Positions 33,540 to 45,871 of a stretch of DNA of 64,000 bases are shown here, piece after piece. Source of the DNA: Niebla homalea (Eukaryota; Ascomycota; Lecanoromycetes; Lecanorales; Ramalinaceae); the NCBI GenBank assembly GCA_019925105.1, contig JAHGAU010000024.1, positions 496,001-560,000 of the forward strand, given 5' to 3'. Position 1 is the stretch's first letter, and each line of letters begins with the position of its first letter. The position numbers and the translations under genes were made by a program. Below the pieces are notes generated by a model that was not told the origin of the DNA, searched no databases, and saw only the letters and a program-made list of their open reading frames with translations.

Positions 33540-36500
33540 ATGGCACCTACCCCTTCCTCAACACCTCGGCAGCTGCATGCGCGCGGAAGATCTACCAGAA
33601 ACACTCTCCAACGCGCATCCCCCAGCGAAAGCCCGACTGCGATAGAACGACCCTCTAAAAGAAGAAGGAAGCTTGCGCCTGGCGGCAGGGGGAGCTCTCT
33701 CGCAAGAGATGACAAGCCAAAACCGATAGTGAAGCACGTCCATCAGGAGGCTACATATGGTAGATCAAGGACAAGAGCGGCCCGTGAAAGCTTGATGAAT
33801 GAGGTGCAGCCTGTCCTCTCCCCCCGTCCTAGAAGAGAAAGTCGGAGGGAAAGAATGCCGGCAAGGCCTCGTTTCAGCTCCGCTGCTGCCGCAGCAGCTG
33901 CTGTGGTGCATGGTGATGGATTCAAACCTCGAGAGGAGAGGGGCTGGGAGGAATTTCATCAGGACTTGGACATCGACGCCAAATTCCCCGTCTTCAGCTC
34001 CCATCAGGTTGACGGGACTACGAAATCGTCCTTAACATCCACCCCAACTACACCAAACGGCGTCCTAGGACATAGACTAGGGAATGGTGTCGATTCTGAC
34101 AAGCCCATTCACCCAAGTGGCCAACCGACACCCTTCGCCCTGGATGGCCTGCATTCTCCCACAACGCCAACCATAACTCCGAGGAGGCGCCCGGGACGAC
34201 CGCCTCGTCGACCGGGCTCAATGCTGAAGGGCATTGGAGTCTCACCTGACATGCCTAAGATAGTGCCTCCTCCCGGCTTCAATCCGAGGGAGAAGCTCAC
34301 TCTACCCAAACCCTCCTTTAGACCAGTTGATCCGTATGCCAAATTTGAGGATCAAGAAGAGTTCGTTGATCAAACAATGGCAAATGTCGGGTTCCAGAAA
34401 GGTGGAACATGGGCTCGGCCAAATGCAATGATTCGGGTCACTGAAGGGAACATTGAGGATGACCTGGTATTGAAGACGAAGCACAACGATAAAGACGACG
34501 GCACGGGTATTGGTCCCTTTGGGGTCGGCCGAGTCGAGTATGACATGGACGAACAGGACACCATCTGGCTGGAAGCATACAACGAAACACGGAAAGAGGA
34601 GAACATACCAGAAATCAAGCCCTGGATTTTTGAGGTCACCATGACAAAGATCGAAAAGGAGTGGCATGCACTCGAAAAGAGAATCCCGAAGCCTAATCCT
34701 AAGCCCCCTCAGACACATCGTCCTCGTTCCAGTTCAGCCGCTGCGGTCAATGGAGAGCTTGCTGCTCCTGGGGAAGAGCAAGATACCAAATGCGCAATAT
34801 GCGATGATGGCGACTGTGAAAATACCAATGCGATCGTCTTCTGCGATGGCTGCGATCTCGCGGTGCACCAAGAATGCTACGGTGTACCATTCATCCCGGA
34901 GGGCCAATGGTTATGCCGCAAGTGCCAACTGATTGGCCGCGGAACACCAACCTGCATCTTCTGCCCAAATACTGACGGCGCTTTCAAGCAGACCAACGCT
35001 TCAAGGTGGTCTCACCTACTCTGCGCAATCTGGATACCTGAGGTCTCCATTGGCAATACCACTTTCATGGAACCAGTGATGGATGTGGAGAAGGTACCAA
35101 AGCAGCGATGGAAATTGACATGTTATATTTGCCGCCAAAGGATGGGTGCTTGCATACAGTGTGGGAATAAGAACTGCTATATCGCCTTTCATGTGACCTG
35201 CGCAAGGCGCGCCAGACTATTTCTCAAGATGAAGTCAACCCATGGAGGGCCTGCCAGTCTCGATGCAAGTGTACTCAAGGCTTTTTGCGACAAGCATGTC
35301 CCTGCTGATTGGCGTCGAGAGCATGATGTCGATCACGCCATAATTGAGGCGATGGATTACTATCGCTGCACGATGCGCGGAAGATTATGGGCCGATAGTC
35401 AGCAAGCCGCTTTGACAGCAATACCCCCACCGCCCCAAGACCCATATGTTGAAGGCGCGGGGGAGGAGCAGAGGACCCCAAAGATTACGCTGAAGCTCGG
35501 CACTAAGAACGCAAACCGACAACAGCCTCCAAAGATTGTGTGGAAACTACCTTCAGGGGCCCCAGTCATACCGCAAGCGCTTTATAACTCAGTAGAAAGC
35601 TCTATTGCGCGCTTCATGATCCAAAAGCGTAAAGACTTTGCATCAGAAGTTTGCAAATACTGGACGCTCAAACGGGAGGCTAGACGAGGGGCCGCCTTGC
35701 TGAAGAGGCTCCAGCTTCAGATGGAGACGTTCACCTCGATGGAGATTCCAAGGCGCAATTTTGTGGGTATGGGCGCAGCTGGTGGCGTCCGTCTCCAGAG
35801 GCGCATCGATTTCGCTCAGACGCTGCTCGATGAGGTCGAGAAGACACAAAGGATGTGCGCTTTAATCCTAGATCGGGAGCGCGAAAAGCTGGAGGAGGCC
35901 AAGCTGCTTCAAGAGATTGTAGATACGGTGTACTTCCCTACGAGCGCACTCCTCTCCCCAATTTTGCAAAAAGCAAAGAGGTAAGTACAGATCTTTTGCT
36001 CCTTGATAGCAGCAGCTAAGCGCGATCACCCAGCATCGATAGCACGGGCTACTTTGAAAGCGGCCTCCTCACATTAGGTCACAAGCTTCAAAGTCGGCTA
36101 TACATCAGCGTCCTTGATTTTACTAGAGATCTTGGCCTTCTGGTAGCCGATTTCCTCCACTCACCGGTCACAGAAGCTGAAGGTGACGATCAGCTTACAT
36201 CAGACAACGCTGACTCGATCAGGCTGAAGCAGAGCTCACTTAAGGCCAGGAAAGCCTTGGCTAAGAGACTCATCAAAGCCGTCCAAGCTTCGCTCGAAGA
36301 TGCGGTGCGTAATGAATGCCAGTTACTCAGAGTTCCGTCCGAACCCGAGATGGGAAGACTCCATGCAATCTTGGACGAGAGTCTGTCCACAGATACAGGT
36401 CTATTGATGACAAACGGGGACCGCGATGCCGCAAGAGACCCATCACCAGATCTCAACGGGACAAGACTCACCAATGGACTGAATTCAAGCATCGTCTCGC

Positions 36501-37108
36501 CAAAGTCAAGAGACAGTCCGACCGATACTCCTAGCGCGAACGGTGTTAATCAGCCCAAATCTGCTTTAAGGGGTGGTTGCCGAACTCGACGATCCACTGC
36601 CAGCAATGAGGAAGTCCCTGTCCTCAACGGCCATACCCAGCCTTTGGAAAACGTTCTCGAGGATAAAGGCTCGTGCGTCTCACCAAAGCAATATGAAGAT
36701 GCACGGCCAATTCCAGCTCGCGATGGTGGCATTCCATGGTATATGCAGAACTTCCGTCCAGAAGGCACAAGGATCCAAGAGGAGCAGTGGAGCGGGAGAG
36801 ACCTGGTGAGGGCCATGAGTGAAGATTTGAGTGATAGTATGTTTTTTCCCCAGATTCATTTTCATCATTCAACCCGAAGGCAAGAGTCGAGGCAGCGCAT
36901 GATAATGTGTTACTGTAAAAAAAAACATGCTGACATTTTCATTTTAATAAAAGTGGACGATGAAGAGATGTCTGGCCTGGTGGACGGTCATGGTGACACA
37001 GAGATGGGAAATACCAATGTGGATGACGAGTTAGCCGAAAAGGCTTCAGTGGCTGCAGCAAAGAAAAGAAAGGCTGCCAACGCGAAACGACGACGAAACA
37101 GACGGTAG
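33540..37108 (+). CDS. nto1: NuA3-type histone acetyltransferase subunit Nto1 (BRPF-like PHD protein)
   Basis: Exons 33540-35980, 36034-36836 and 36954-37108 give 1,132 residues. Nto1 is the scaffold of the NuA3 H3 acetyltransferase complex and reads histone tails. A disordered basic N-terminus with an Ala run leads to an enhancer-of-polycomb-like region (YDMDEQDTIWLEAYN), then a C4HC3 PHD finger from about residue 418 (CAICDDGDCEN, FCDGCDLAVHQECYG). A Cys linker (CIFC) and an extended PHD (HLLCAIWIPE, CYICRQRMGACIQC, HVTCARRA) follow. A helical region and a basic tail (AKKRKAANAKRRRNRR) end the protein. The last intron (117 nt) is a multiple of three with no stop, so an unspliced message would still read through; splicing is preferred because it gives SDMDDEEMSGLV, the form I expect for the family. 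No bromodomain is seen, unlike animal BRPF. Confidence 0.9.
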
Positions 37109-37524
37109 ACGAGGGTTCCTTTGTACATAAACTTTGAGACCATTGCTAGCAAGTGGCCTGCAAGGCGTTGGGAGATTAGGACAAGACCTGTACCTTTATC
37201 TTATAATAACGTTACATTTCACATAATTATAATACCTCCTGGATCCGTCCACTAGATGTGAACTGAATATCGAGTGGCCGCTGTGGCCTGTGGGCAAGCT
37301 CAGCCTTGTGATTTAACTGTGGCCGAAACGGGACTAGCGGACAAGCGTAGAGAGCTGAGATTTATTTTCAATCTTGCCTTTTGCTTTTCTCCCCTTCATC
37401 ACCACAATCACCACCTATCCCGAGTCGCTGTCGTCCCCGTCGTCCCCACAATCTTTATATCAGACTTACTCTTGACCAAGAATCTGTCATCTTCTACTTG
37501 TTCTGGCCGTGTCGTATCACGAAG
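37109..37524. other. intergenic; pyrimidine-rich leader of the SR protein gene
   Basis: 416 bases containing the nto1 3' end and, from about 37375, a CT-rich stretch typical of fungal 5' leaders. No gene seen. Confidence 0.45.
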
Positions 37525-38570
37525 ATGGACTACGAAAACGAGAATGGCCGCTTCGAAGGTGTGTAACACCTGCCTTACTTTGGCCTGGCCATAAATCTTG
37601 TTCTTCATCTTGCAGCTCTAACTTTCTATATCAGATGAAGCTCGATATGATCGCGAGCGCAGTGCTTCACCACGTCCAGTGAAGCGAGATGATGATAATT
37701 ACCGGGGTGGTGGACGCGACAGGAGTGCATCCCCCAACGGTCGCATGGACTCGCGGTACTATCTATGACACACCAACTTCATCTCGAAATCCTGCTAATC
37801 CATCTCCAGAGGCCCACCTCCAGAAGGGAGTGGACGAGAGCGCGATGGCTCCGCGGTCAACCCTGGCTCAAATCTGTTCGTTACTGGGATCCATCCTCGC
37901 CTTTCCGAGGGTGAGGTGTCACGGCTGTTCGAGAAGTGGGGCAACGTCGAAGGCTGCTCCATCATGAAGGATCCTCATACTCAAGAGTCTCGTGGTTTTG
38001 GCTTCGTCAAGATGGTGACGGCTGAGGAAGCTGATGCAGCCAGAGATGGTCTGCAAGGTGAAATCATCGAGGGACGTACTTTGAGTATTGAGAAGGCACG
38101 CCGTGCTCGTCCCCGCACCCCGACTCCTGGAAAGTATTTTGGTCCGCCAAAGAGAGGTGAGTGTATTCAATCCTGAGCTGTGTGGATATTGACGCCTTAT
38201 TGCAGAAGACGATTTCCGTGGACCACCTCGTGGCGGTCGCTTTGATCGCTACGACGATCGCCGCGGTGGAGGCTACCGTGGTTATGGAGGTGGCGGTCGC
38301 TATGATGACAGCTATCGAAGCTCTCGTTACAACGATGATCGCTACTCTCGCTCCTCGGGATATGGACGCCGAGATGACTACGGCTCCCGAGGCATTGACC
38401 GCTACGCGTCAAGCCGCGATGATCGCTACAGCAGCCGCGACGACTATCGCGGTGGGCGAGACTACCCCCGAGATGGTGGTCGTGGCTATGGAGATGCGCC
38501 CCGAGGAGATCCATATGCCGGAGGTAGAGACCAAGACTATCCTCCTGATGATAGGTACTCCCGCCGCTAG
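37525..38570 (+). CDS. Tra2-like SR RNA-binding protein
   Basis: Exons 37525-37558, 37635-37755, 37810-38156 and 38206-38570 encode 288 residues. One RRM at about residues 68-145 shows RNP2 (NLFVTGI) and RNP1 (RGFGFVKM), ending LSIEKARRARPRTPTPGKYFGPP, the linker typical of Tra2/SR-like fungal proteins. The N-terminus is Arg/Asp/Ser-rich. The last exon is a low-complexity Arg-Gly-Tyr-Asp-Ser region (GGYRGYGGGGRYDDSYRSS, RYSRSSGYGRRDDYGSR) ending DDRYSRR. It probably acts in pre-mRNA splicing or mRNP packaging in the nucleus; phosphorylation by SRPK-type kinases is inferred from the RS content. The first exon has only 11 codons, so the ORF is fragmented unless spliced. All four junctions are GT-AG and restore one frame. 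Confidence 0.9.
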
Positions 38571-40188
38571 AGCTCCCTGCTAATCGGCTCAGGTGCGGAG
38601 CGCTCTGCCAAATAAACGCGCCTCCATACCTGTCAATCTCGCCCTGCAGACTTTTCAGTACGTGTGGTCAATGGATGGTGAAAGACGCTATTGGTTCAGA
38701 CACGGTGTCGGTGCTCAGAGGATCAAATGGTCGGGTCAACTGCTTGCTCTCATGCTTCAGCTCGGGTCGGTGGTTCAGCTTTCTTCTAGATACCAGCAGT
38801 TTCGGCATGTTATTATTTCTTCGACTCGCTAGGGTCAGCCCTGATCAGTACTCGGCGCCGTGTATCAATCAATGATCCCCGCAGCTCGAAGCCGACACAG
38901 GTGCCGCGAATCTGGAACCAGATTCGACTGGTTATGAGCGGAGCGCGTCCAAGATTGACGGAGCTCGTCAGCACAAGGGACAACAGATCAACTTGCAATC
39001 TCACTGTATTACTATCACCCCCCACATCGCCTGTCAGCTTCGCCTTTTGCCAGCAGAAAAGTCAAGTCGTATCCGATGTATCAGCAACATGAACAGCAAA
39101 GGTCAAGTCAAGGAGACAGTCCGCAAATCCAGCATAGCATCCTCGCAGTCCACGTAAATGCCAACGATTTCTATTTCGATTCTCAGTAATGCCGTCGATC
39201 GTCTGTTCATCTTCTGAAAGCGACATGCCTCCCCTTCGCGGCAGCTTGTCATCACCTCCGCCACTGCATAACGCCAGCATAATTTCCGCCATTTGCTGCC
39301 TCGCTTTCATCCAAGAGATCGACCCACACGGCCTCACATGAACTCACGCTTGGCTTGCAAGAACAAAAGCATGTAAGTCAGGCACTTTCGTTCATCCTTG
39401 GTGCCTCTCATACACACAATCCGTTGCGCTTGTCAAAGTGGATATAGGGCTATGGGCCTTGGATATAGGGCTATGGGCCTTGGTAATTGCTACAAGATTC
39501 TGTGTTTTAGGGTCTTCGATCTTGGACATGCCTTCTCGAAGCCTGTGTGACAGCACACAATTCTGCAGACCCTTATACTGGCCATCATCTGCTTGATGGC
39601 AAGAACGACATACCTGCCGTCTAAACAGCAGGAATCGCAAGAATCACATCTCACTGACACAAGGGCCAACAACAAGCTACACGACTGTAAAGGAATGGTG
39701 TACAATTCAAGACCCTTGTAAAGGTAGGGTAGGTGTGGTGGGATTTGAAGATGGCTTAAACCGAATACAGCCAGCCAGTGCGCCACGGTCACACGGGGTA
39801 GGCAAGCAAAGGTAGTAGATTATATTAGTCGTAGATTGCAATTAATGAGGCTCCTCACCTATACTGCCCTCGTGTCTATGTCTGTGTATGACAGTGTATC
39901 TACTGTATGTTCATACTGTAGGGATTCTGGTGCCAGTCATACTTCTTGCGCTGTGATCTCAATGCTTCCGGAACGGGTTAGCGCCGATTGAAGCCCTGGA
40001 CTCTGAAACAAATATAACGACTGGCTGCCTGCGGCATTTCATCTCTGCACAAATCTAGTCACTCATTCTCTCACACTTCACACATCTTTGTTCCTACGCC
40101 ACTTACAGATGCATTCATCAACCTTTACCCCCCGTCCCTTCTAGAACCTCTTCTTTTCGAAGATGTACAGATCTTCATTCTATTTCGT
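38571..40188. other. 1.6-kb intergenic region, no gene seen
   Basis: Only short frames without motif or splice support. It holds the SR-protein 3' UTR, a 21-bp tandem duplication (39440-39481) and a CA/CT-rich presumed mex67 leader from about 40060. Confidence 0.5.
39440..39481. repeat. 2 x 21-bp perfect tandem duplication
   Basis: Two identical adjacent 21-base units (39440-39460, 39461-39481) beginning ggatatagggctatgggcct. Isolated; no function evident. Confidence 0.9.
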
Positions 40189-42584
40189 ATGATCAACTAC
40201 GACAGATCGTCGTCAACCGCCGCGGGATTCTGGATCAATTGTTCGGACTTCACCATGCAAAAATCAAGTTCGGTCCCCACAGGCCCCCGTGGCTCTAGGC
40301 AATCTCATCGTCTTGCAGTCTCTCGACAGCCAAATCGAGGAGGCATACAGAAACGAAATGCATCAGCCGCGCGAGTGGACAGGGACGGCGACCTTGTCAT
40401 GGATGCTTCTTCAACAGGTGTACGTGGAGGGCGAAGTAGAGGTAATGGAAGCCGGGTTGCCATTCGTGGAGCAGCCAACATTTCTCGACGAGCTACACCA
40501 GATGCTGGACGAAGAGCCCCGCGGACAGGTATAGACACTGCCGCCGTACAGAAAGCCATACTTCGGGATATGGGCTCCAACGAATCCGTTTCCAAGGGAC
40601 CTCGATCACGAACACATGCTGTCCGAGGGCGCGAGAACACTCGTGAAGCACGGGACTCCCTTCAAACAATAACCATTATCGGTTTGAAAGACAGCAAAGC
40701 CGCCTCGAACCGGGGTGGTGGAATCAGCGAGCTCATCGCCTGGCTGGAACGGAAAGCGACGCATCCGGATGCGCCGTCAAGGGAAATGGTAAAGGTCAAA
40801 AAGGTATGTCTAACATCACAATGGGCAGGTCACCAGCAGCGAATCCATTCTTCCGGCCTGACTACTCCGCTCTCGTTTCAAGCCAATTCACTCAAACGAC
40901 GACCGAGATCCGCCGCCGCCGCCGCCTCTGGTTGACTTGCAATTCTCAAGGTCTTATATGCCTTGCTAATCGCTGTCTAGTCACGCATGGATGGAGATGC
41001 ATTGATCGTATCAGTAAGATCAGAAGACGTGTCAAAAATCGAAAGGCTCAACAACTTCGAATTTGCTGGGGCTCATCTCAAGATCGAGAGTCAAAGCCAG
41101 CCAGCTACCCAGTCTGAGACACCAAATACAATAGAGCTTCTCAAAGGGGTCTTAAGTCGACGATACCACGTGGAAGCAAAGCTACTGGATCTCTCGCAGC
41201 TGGGAAGTGATCCCGATCTGATCAACGTGGGCATGTTCAACTCGACATCCCGAGAGTCCAAATTCTTCCCAGCTCTGATGAAAATATGTGACGGGCTGTT
41301 CAAGTCACCAAAGGAGAAGGAGGACGCTGTCGTTAGTGTGACATTATCTAGCAACGCCCTCTCCGGCATTGCATCCGTCAGCACTCTATCACAGACGTTC
41401 CCCTCCATCAGGAATCTAGATCTCTCGAACAACACCTTTGCAAGCATGAAGTCGCTAGAAGGCTGGAGATGGAAATTTCGAAAGCTTGACCATCTTATTA
41501 TGTCGGGCAATCCTGTGGAGCAAACTGAGCCCAAATACAAGGAGGAGCTTTTGAAATGGTATCCAACTTTGACCACCATCAATACAATGCCCGTCCGCGC
41601 TCCAGAAGATGTTGCGACCACCATGGGTGAAAGACTTCCTCTACCTATCCTAGGCCCCAGCTTCCGAGACGAAGCTTCCATCACGGAAAACTTCGTCAAA
41701 CAATTCTTCCTCGGCTACGACAAAGATCGCGTCGCTCTAGCCAACGGATACTACGACGACAAATCGACCTTCTCCTTGAGCATCAACACCTCCGCCCCAC
41801 GCGCACCAGAGGACAGCGCCAAGAATCATGCTGTGGGGTGGGAGCAGTACATCAAGCGCAGCAGGAATCTTATGAAAGTGACGCACGCCCCGGCAAGAAG
41901 CGCCAGGATGTTCACCGGCACCGAAGCAATACGCGACTGCTTCTCTTCCCTGCCGGCAACTCGCCACCCTGATCTCATCGCCGAATCACAGAAATGGTGC
42001 ATTGAATGCCACACCATCCCCGGTCTTCCAGATCCGGCAGGGCTATCGCTCAGTGGAGTTGGTGGGCTTATTGTCATCATACACGGGGAGTTCACAGAAG
42101 TCGATGTTTCTACCGATCGCAATATAGTCACCCGAAGCTTTGATCGTACATTCGTTCTTGGACCAGGAGGAGGCATAGGGGGAATCAGGGTGGCTACGGA
42201 TACGCTTGTTTTGAGAGCGTATGGCGGATTCGAGGCATGGAAGCCCGAAGAGACGGAGGCTAGCTCGCACGCAAAGGCCGGGACGGCTCAGCAACGCATA
42301 CAGATACCCACACCACAGGGCTGGGCCGTGCCTGGTGATGGGAAGACTGAGGAGCAAGCCGGGAAGGAACAGCTTGCCCTGACGCTGAGTGAGTTCACGG
42401 GCATGACCTTGGAGTACTCGGCGATGTGCCTTGAGCAAAGCAATTGGAATCTGGATGGAGCCGCGGTGGCGTTTGAGCAGGCGAAGGTAAGCTTCTTGAG
42501 AGTGTCCAGAGATTTGAAGGGATCAAGTGCTGATGTGAATGGCAGGCTCAACTACCACCCGAAGCCTTTGTGATACGGGAATGA
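40189..42584 (+). CDS. mex67: mRNA export receptor Mex67 (NXF1/TAP family)
   Basis: Exons 40189-40803, 40981-42486 and 42546-42584, 719 residues. Mex67 with Mtr2 carries mRNP through the nuclear pore. The order is a basic Gly/Arg-rich N-terminus, an RRM-like fold, leucine-rich repeats (IRNLDLSNNTFASMKSLEGW, KLDHLIMSGNPV), an NTF2-like domain (FVKQFFLGYDKDRVALANGYY, with GGLIVIIHGEF) and a UBA/TAP-C domain (LSEFTGMTLEYSAMCLEQSNWNLD). The C-terminus is the key observation: the long frame runs past the splice site into a wrong tail, whereas joining 42486 to 42546 gives FEQAK-AQLPPEAFVIRE, the expected TAP-C ending. Start could also be the second Met at 40255; the first in-frame Met is taken. Confidence 0.93.
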
Positions 42585-43270
42585 TGAGGGTATTGCACTG
42601 GGAGGTACTGTTTGGAATCATTGGAGGTTTCAAGTTGCATAGTCTTTACAATCGCATTCAAAGGGGTATCATAGAATACACATGACAGAAATATCATCGA
42701 CTCTTTGCCTCACCCGTACCTACTCTTGCAACAACGCCTTATCATCACGTCGTCGCCTCGTGTCCCTTTCGTCGAGCTGTTCCCGAACTGACCGTAAACA
42801 TGACCCATGCATGTCATGCTGCCCCCTTGCTTGAGGTCCAGGTGGCCCTTGCTTTCGACCAAGATCCCCTGAAAACAAGCCCTCACAAAATGACCAATTG
42901 CTGTCCCTAGCGGACGCTCCGTGGGGCCCTCTGCTGCACGGGTGCCATTCAGCTGCTGTGCCGAGGCAGATATCGCCCAGCACCTTGCACTGGCTCCGGC
43001 TTGCTGGTAGCCGGTACGTAGCCGTTGACTGTTGCAACGGGACCTTTCCCAGGCGAACACCGTCTACGGCGCTTGAGTATCATCACACCATGCCACGCCA
43101 CAAGCAGATTCGACGGCCGCCGGGGTGTTGCGGCTGCTGCTCGAGATGAATTCCATCCATCCATCCACGGGCTCGTGTCCCAATGTTTCCATGTTCCACT
43201 GGCTTTCTTTCTCTTCTCATCCAGGAATCCCGGACGAAGCGCGCGCGTGCGGCGGACGGGGGCGGGGGGC
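42585..43270. other. convergent intergenic region, no gene seen
   Basis: 686 bases between the stops of mex67 and the ankyrin gene. Several overlapping frames on both strands have no recognisable product. It should contain both 3' UTRs. Confidence 0.5.
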
Positions 43271-45871
43271 TCATGTGATGGCGTTGTATTTCCGCAGCAA
43301 GAGCTTCACCTCGCCCGTCCAGTGCCCGGACTCCATGGCCACCACATCGACCGTCTTGCCATCGATCGTCTTCATGCCCTTGACGAATCGCGGGTGCTCC
43401 AGCGCGGCCGCCAGGATCTCCGCGTTCCCCAGCTTCGCGGCGTGGTGAGCGACGGTCCAGCCGTCTTGACCGACGGAATCGCCGGGGTCGTCGAGGTTGA
43501 GTAGGGTCGTCGCGCACGCTGCGCTTCTGTGGCGGAGCGCGTGTATCAGCGCTGTGTTTCCGTCGTGGTCCTTGACTGCAGGCATGACGGATCCGGGGGG
43601 TGAGAGTCGAAGGAGCAGTTGTAGCGAAACATTCTCATCCTGAATGCATGCATGATGGAAGACGCTCTTGCCGGATTCGTCGAGCAGGTCGAGGCGCGCT
43701 CCACGGCCGATGAGGGTCTCGACGCAGATCGGATCGTCCAGGAAATCGAAAAGCGGTGGCCGTCCGTCCGTGTCCTGAATATTACTGATTAAAGAATCAC
43801 AGTTCCCGCCGGTCAGAAGGCTTGCGATCTTCCGTCTTGTTTTGCCTCGCTCGGATAAAGCGCAGAAGTGGAGCGCCACCTGACCGTCTTCCTGCTGTAT
43901 ACTACGGTCTGCACCGGCTTCCAGGAGTTTTCTGACGCAATCCAAGGCACCCCAGGATGCGACATGTAGAGGTGTCTCCCCCCAATGATTGGGTTTATTG
44001 ATGTCGAGCTGCTCCGGAAAACGCTTGTGTAGTTTCAAAGCTTCATCTATCACTCCGACGGCTTTGGACTCAGCAGCGGTGTGAAGGATGTTGGCCTGTA
44101 GGTTTGATAATATGAAAGGGTCTGCTCCGTGGTTGATGAGGATCTGAACTTTGTCTTTCTGGCCTGCGGATATTGCCCAATGAAGCGGTGTCCAGTGGTT
44201 CTTCTTATCTTTTTCGTCAATAAGGTTGTGAATGATTTTGGTCGATCTGGGCTTTTGGAACGCCGACGCTCGAAACAACTCAAGTACGTCTCCAAATAAA
44301 GGTGAGCGCTTCTTGTATTTTGATTTCCATTTTGCCCAGTCTGTTCCAGGGTTGGCATTGTTGCAATCATCTACTAGTCCAATAAGCTGTTCCAGGTCAG
44401 GGCGCTCGAGATCCCCAGCGTCGTATAAATTGAGCGCAGCTATATGGACTGGCGTGAACTCGAAATCTCTAATGTAGTCATCCTTCTGGGAGAAAACTTC
44501 CACCATCTCGCGCTCCACATGTGTCGCATCATCGGCCAAAGACTTGAATATGGCGAAATCGGCGGGTTTTCGCGATCCCACATCGGTCACTTCTGTATCG
44601 CCACCAGCTTCGATAAGAAACTTCACTATCGGTAGTTGACGGCTATATGTCGCTGTATGAAGCAGTGACCATCCATCAGGCGTAGTATCATAGAGTGTGG
44701 CATCACCCGATTGAAGAGATTGCTTCAAACCGTCCAGATTTCCATGCTTTACGAACCGTACGGCGTCTGAGCCCTCTGCGACCATCCGGAATGTGCTCAG
44801 GTCATAACGAATCTTGATGCTCTTGGAGGCCATGATCTGTGACAAGGCTTTTCGGAAGAATTTAGAAGTGCTAGCTGCAGCTTGTTCAAGCACTGTGCTG
44901 GCCGCTTGACAGGTCAAGTCTGTGCATGCCGGCTTGGAGCTACGCGGCGCATGTTGTTTTGCTGACTCCCACGCATGGCATTCGCAAAAGCAATCGTACC
45001 GGCAAGCCTTGCGGATTGCGAGCGGCCCAGCCACAGTCGTTCTAGATATTTTACTTCCTCCAGTCTCACTAGACACAGCGGAGCGAACTTTCTCTAGCGA
45101 CTCATCTCCATCAATCGATGAGGCGGCTGAATGCTTAGACTTCTGTCTACCTGAAAACACAGAACCTTGAGTGGTAGAAACAGATGAAGTGCTCTCAGAG
45201 ACTGCAGAGGCTAGCGTTGAGACACTTTGCCTTCGGACGTCGTTTGTTGAGTGTGGCCTGAGCTGAAATGATCCTACGTGCGGGCGCTCAGCAGCATTGG
45301 TGGAGGACGCTCTAGCCACAGCAGTGGTGACGGTGGCGACCTCATCTGCCGAACGCGATCGAATCTGGAGAAATTCTGGGTGTTGATTACAGGCAAAGAG
45401 GAATGTCTCCCTGCATCATGGGTCAGTCAAGATTCAAGGTGCCATCGCAATGAAGAATACGAACGTATGGGCCAAAGCGAGAAAGCTTTGCAGCATGGTA
45501 TTCTGGCCTTTCAGACGCTCATGTAATTTCTTGAGACCTGACTTGTTCTGGACCCATTTCATGCGGCGCACAGCAGAAATTTCGGACTTGGACATTTCCT
45601 TAAGTCGAGCGTCCATGTCTTGGAATGTTGCAGATGCCTCTCCAAGTGCCCGGTTGATGACCTCTGTTGATATGTTGTGCTTTGCATGACGGCTTCGTAG
45701 GATCCGGTCAAAGCCTTTGAGAGCTTCCTGAAAGATGGCAATATCATTGAGAAGTCCTATCATCTCTCTGTCACCATCTTTGAATGCTTTGGCGAGTTTG
45801 AAGGCTTCGTTGCTGGCTTGTATCAAGTTCGCCAGCGAACCAAGCAAGCCAATGGCTGTGATTGGGTCCAT
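43271..45871 (-). CDS. ankyrin-repeat protein with fungal STAND-type N-terminal domain
   Basis: Two exons, 45871-45465 and 45410-43271, 848 residues; the 54-nt intron has donor GTTCGT and acceptor ATGCAG. The first ~110 residues (MDPITAIGLLGSLANLIQA, then AFKLAKAFKDGDREMIGLLN) match the helical domain often placed at the N-terminus of fungal STAND/NLR-like proteins. A Ser-rich linker, a Cys-rich patch (CRYDCFCECHAW) and at least seven ankyrin repeats follow, for example DGWSLLHTATYSRQLPIVKF, HWTPLHWAISAGQKDKVQIL and WGETPLHVASWGALDCVRKL. No nucleotide-binding P-loop lies between the two, so this is not a complete NLR. It is divergent from the Lyc1-like gene. Role unknown; protein-protein scaffold or immunity/incompatibility-like sensor are possibilities only. 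Confidence 0.88.

Noticed and set aside
32420..33658. Small ORFs between vas1 and nto1, including 33227-33658
   Set aside because: The last overlaps the nto1 start in another frame; none has a domain or codon pattern like the neighbours.
38161..38583. 140-codon Ala/Thr/Met-rich plus-strand ORF and 105-codon His/Ser-rich minus-strand ORF
   Set aside because: Both are frame shadows of the RG/RS-rich last exon of the SR protein, whose four exons join in one frame with a proper RRM.
42710..43504. Several overlapping ORFs on both strands between mex67 and the ankyrin gene
   Set aside because: No motif, partly antisense to the ankyrin C-terminus; probably 3' UTR sequence.
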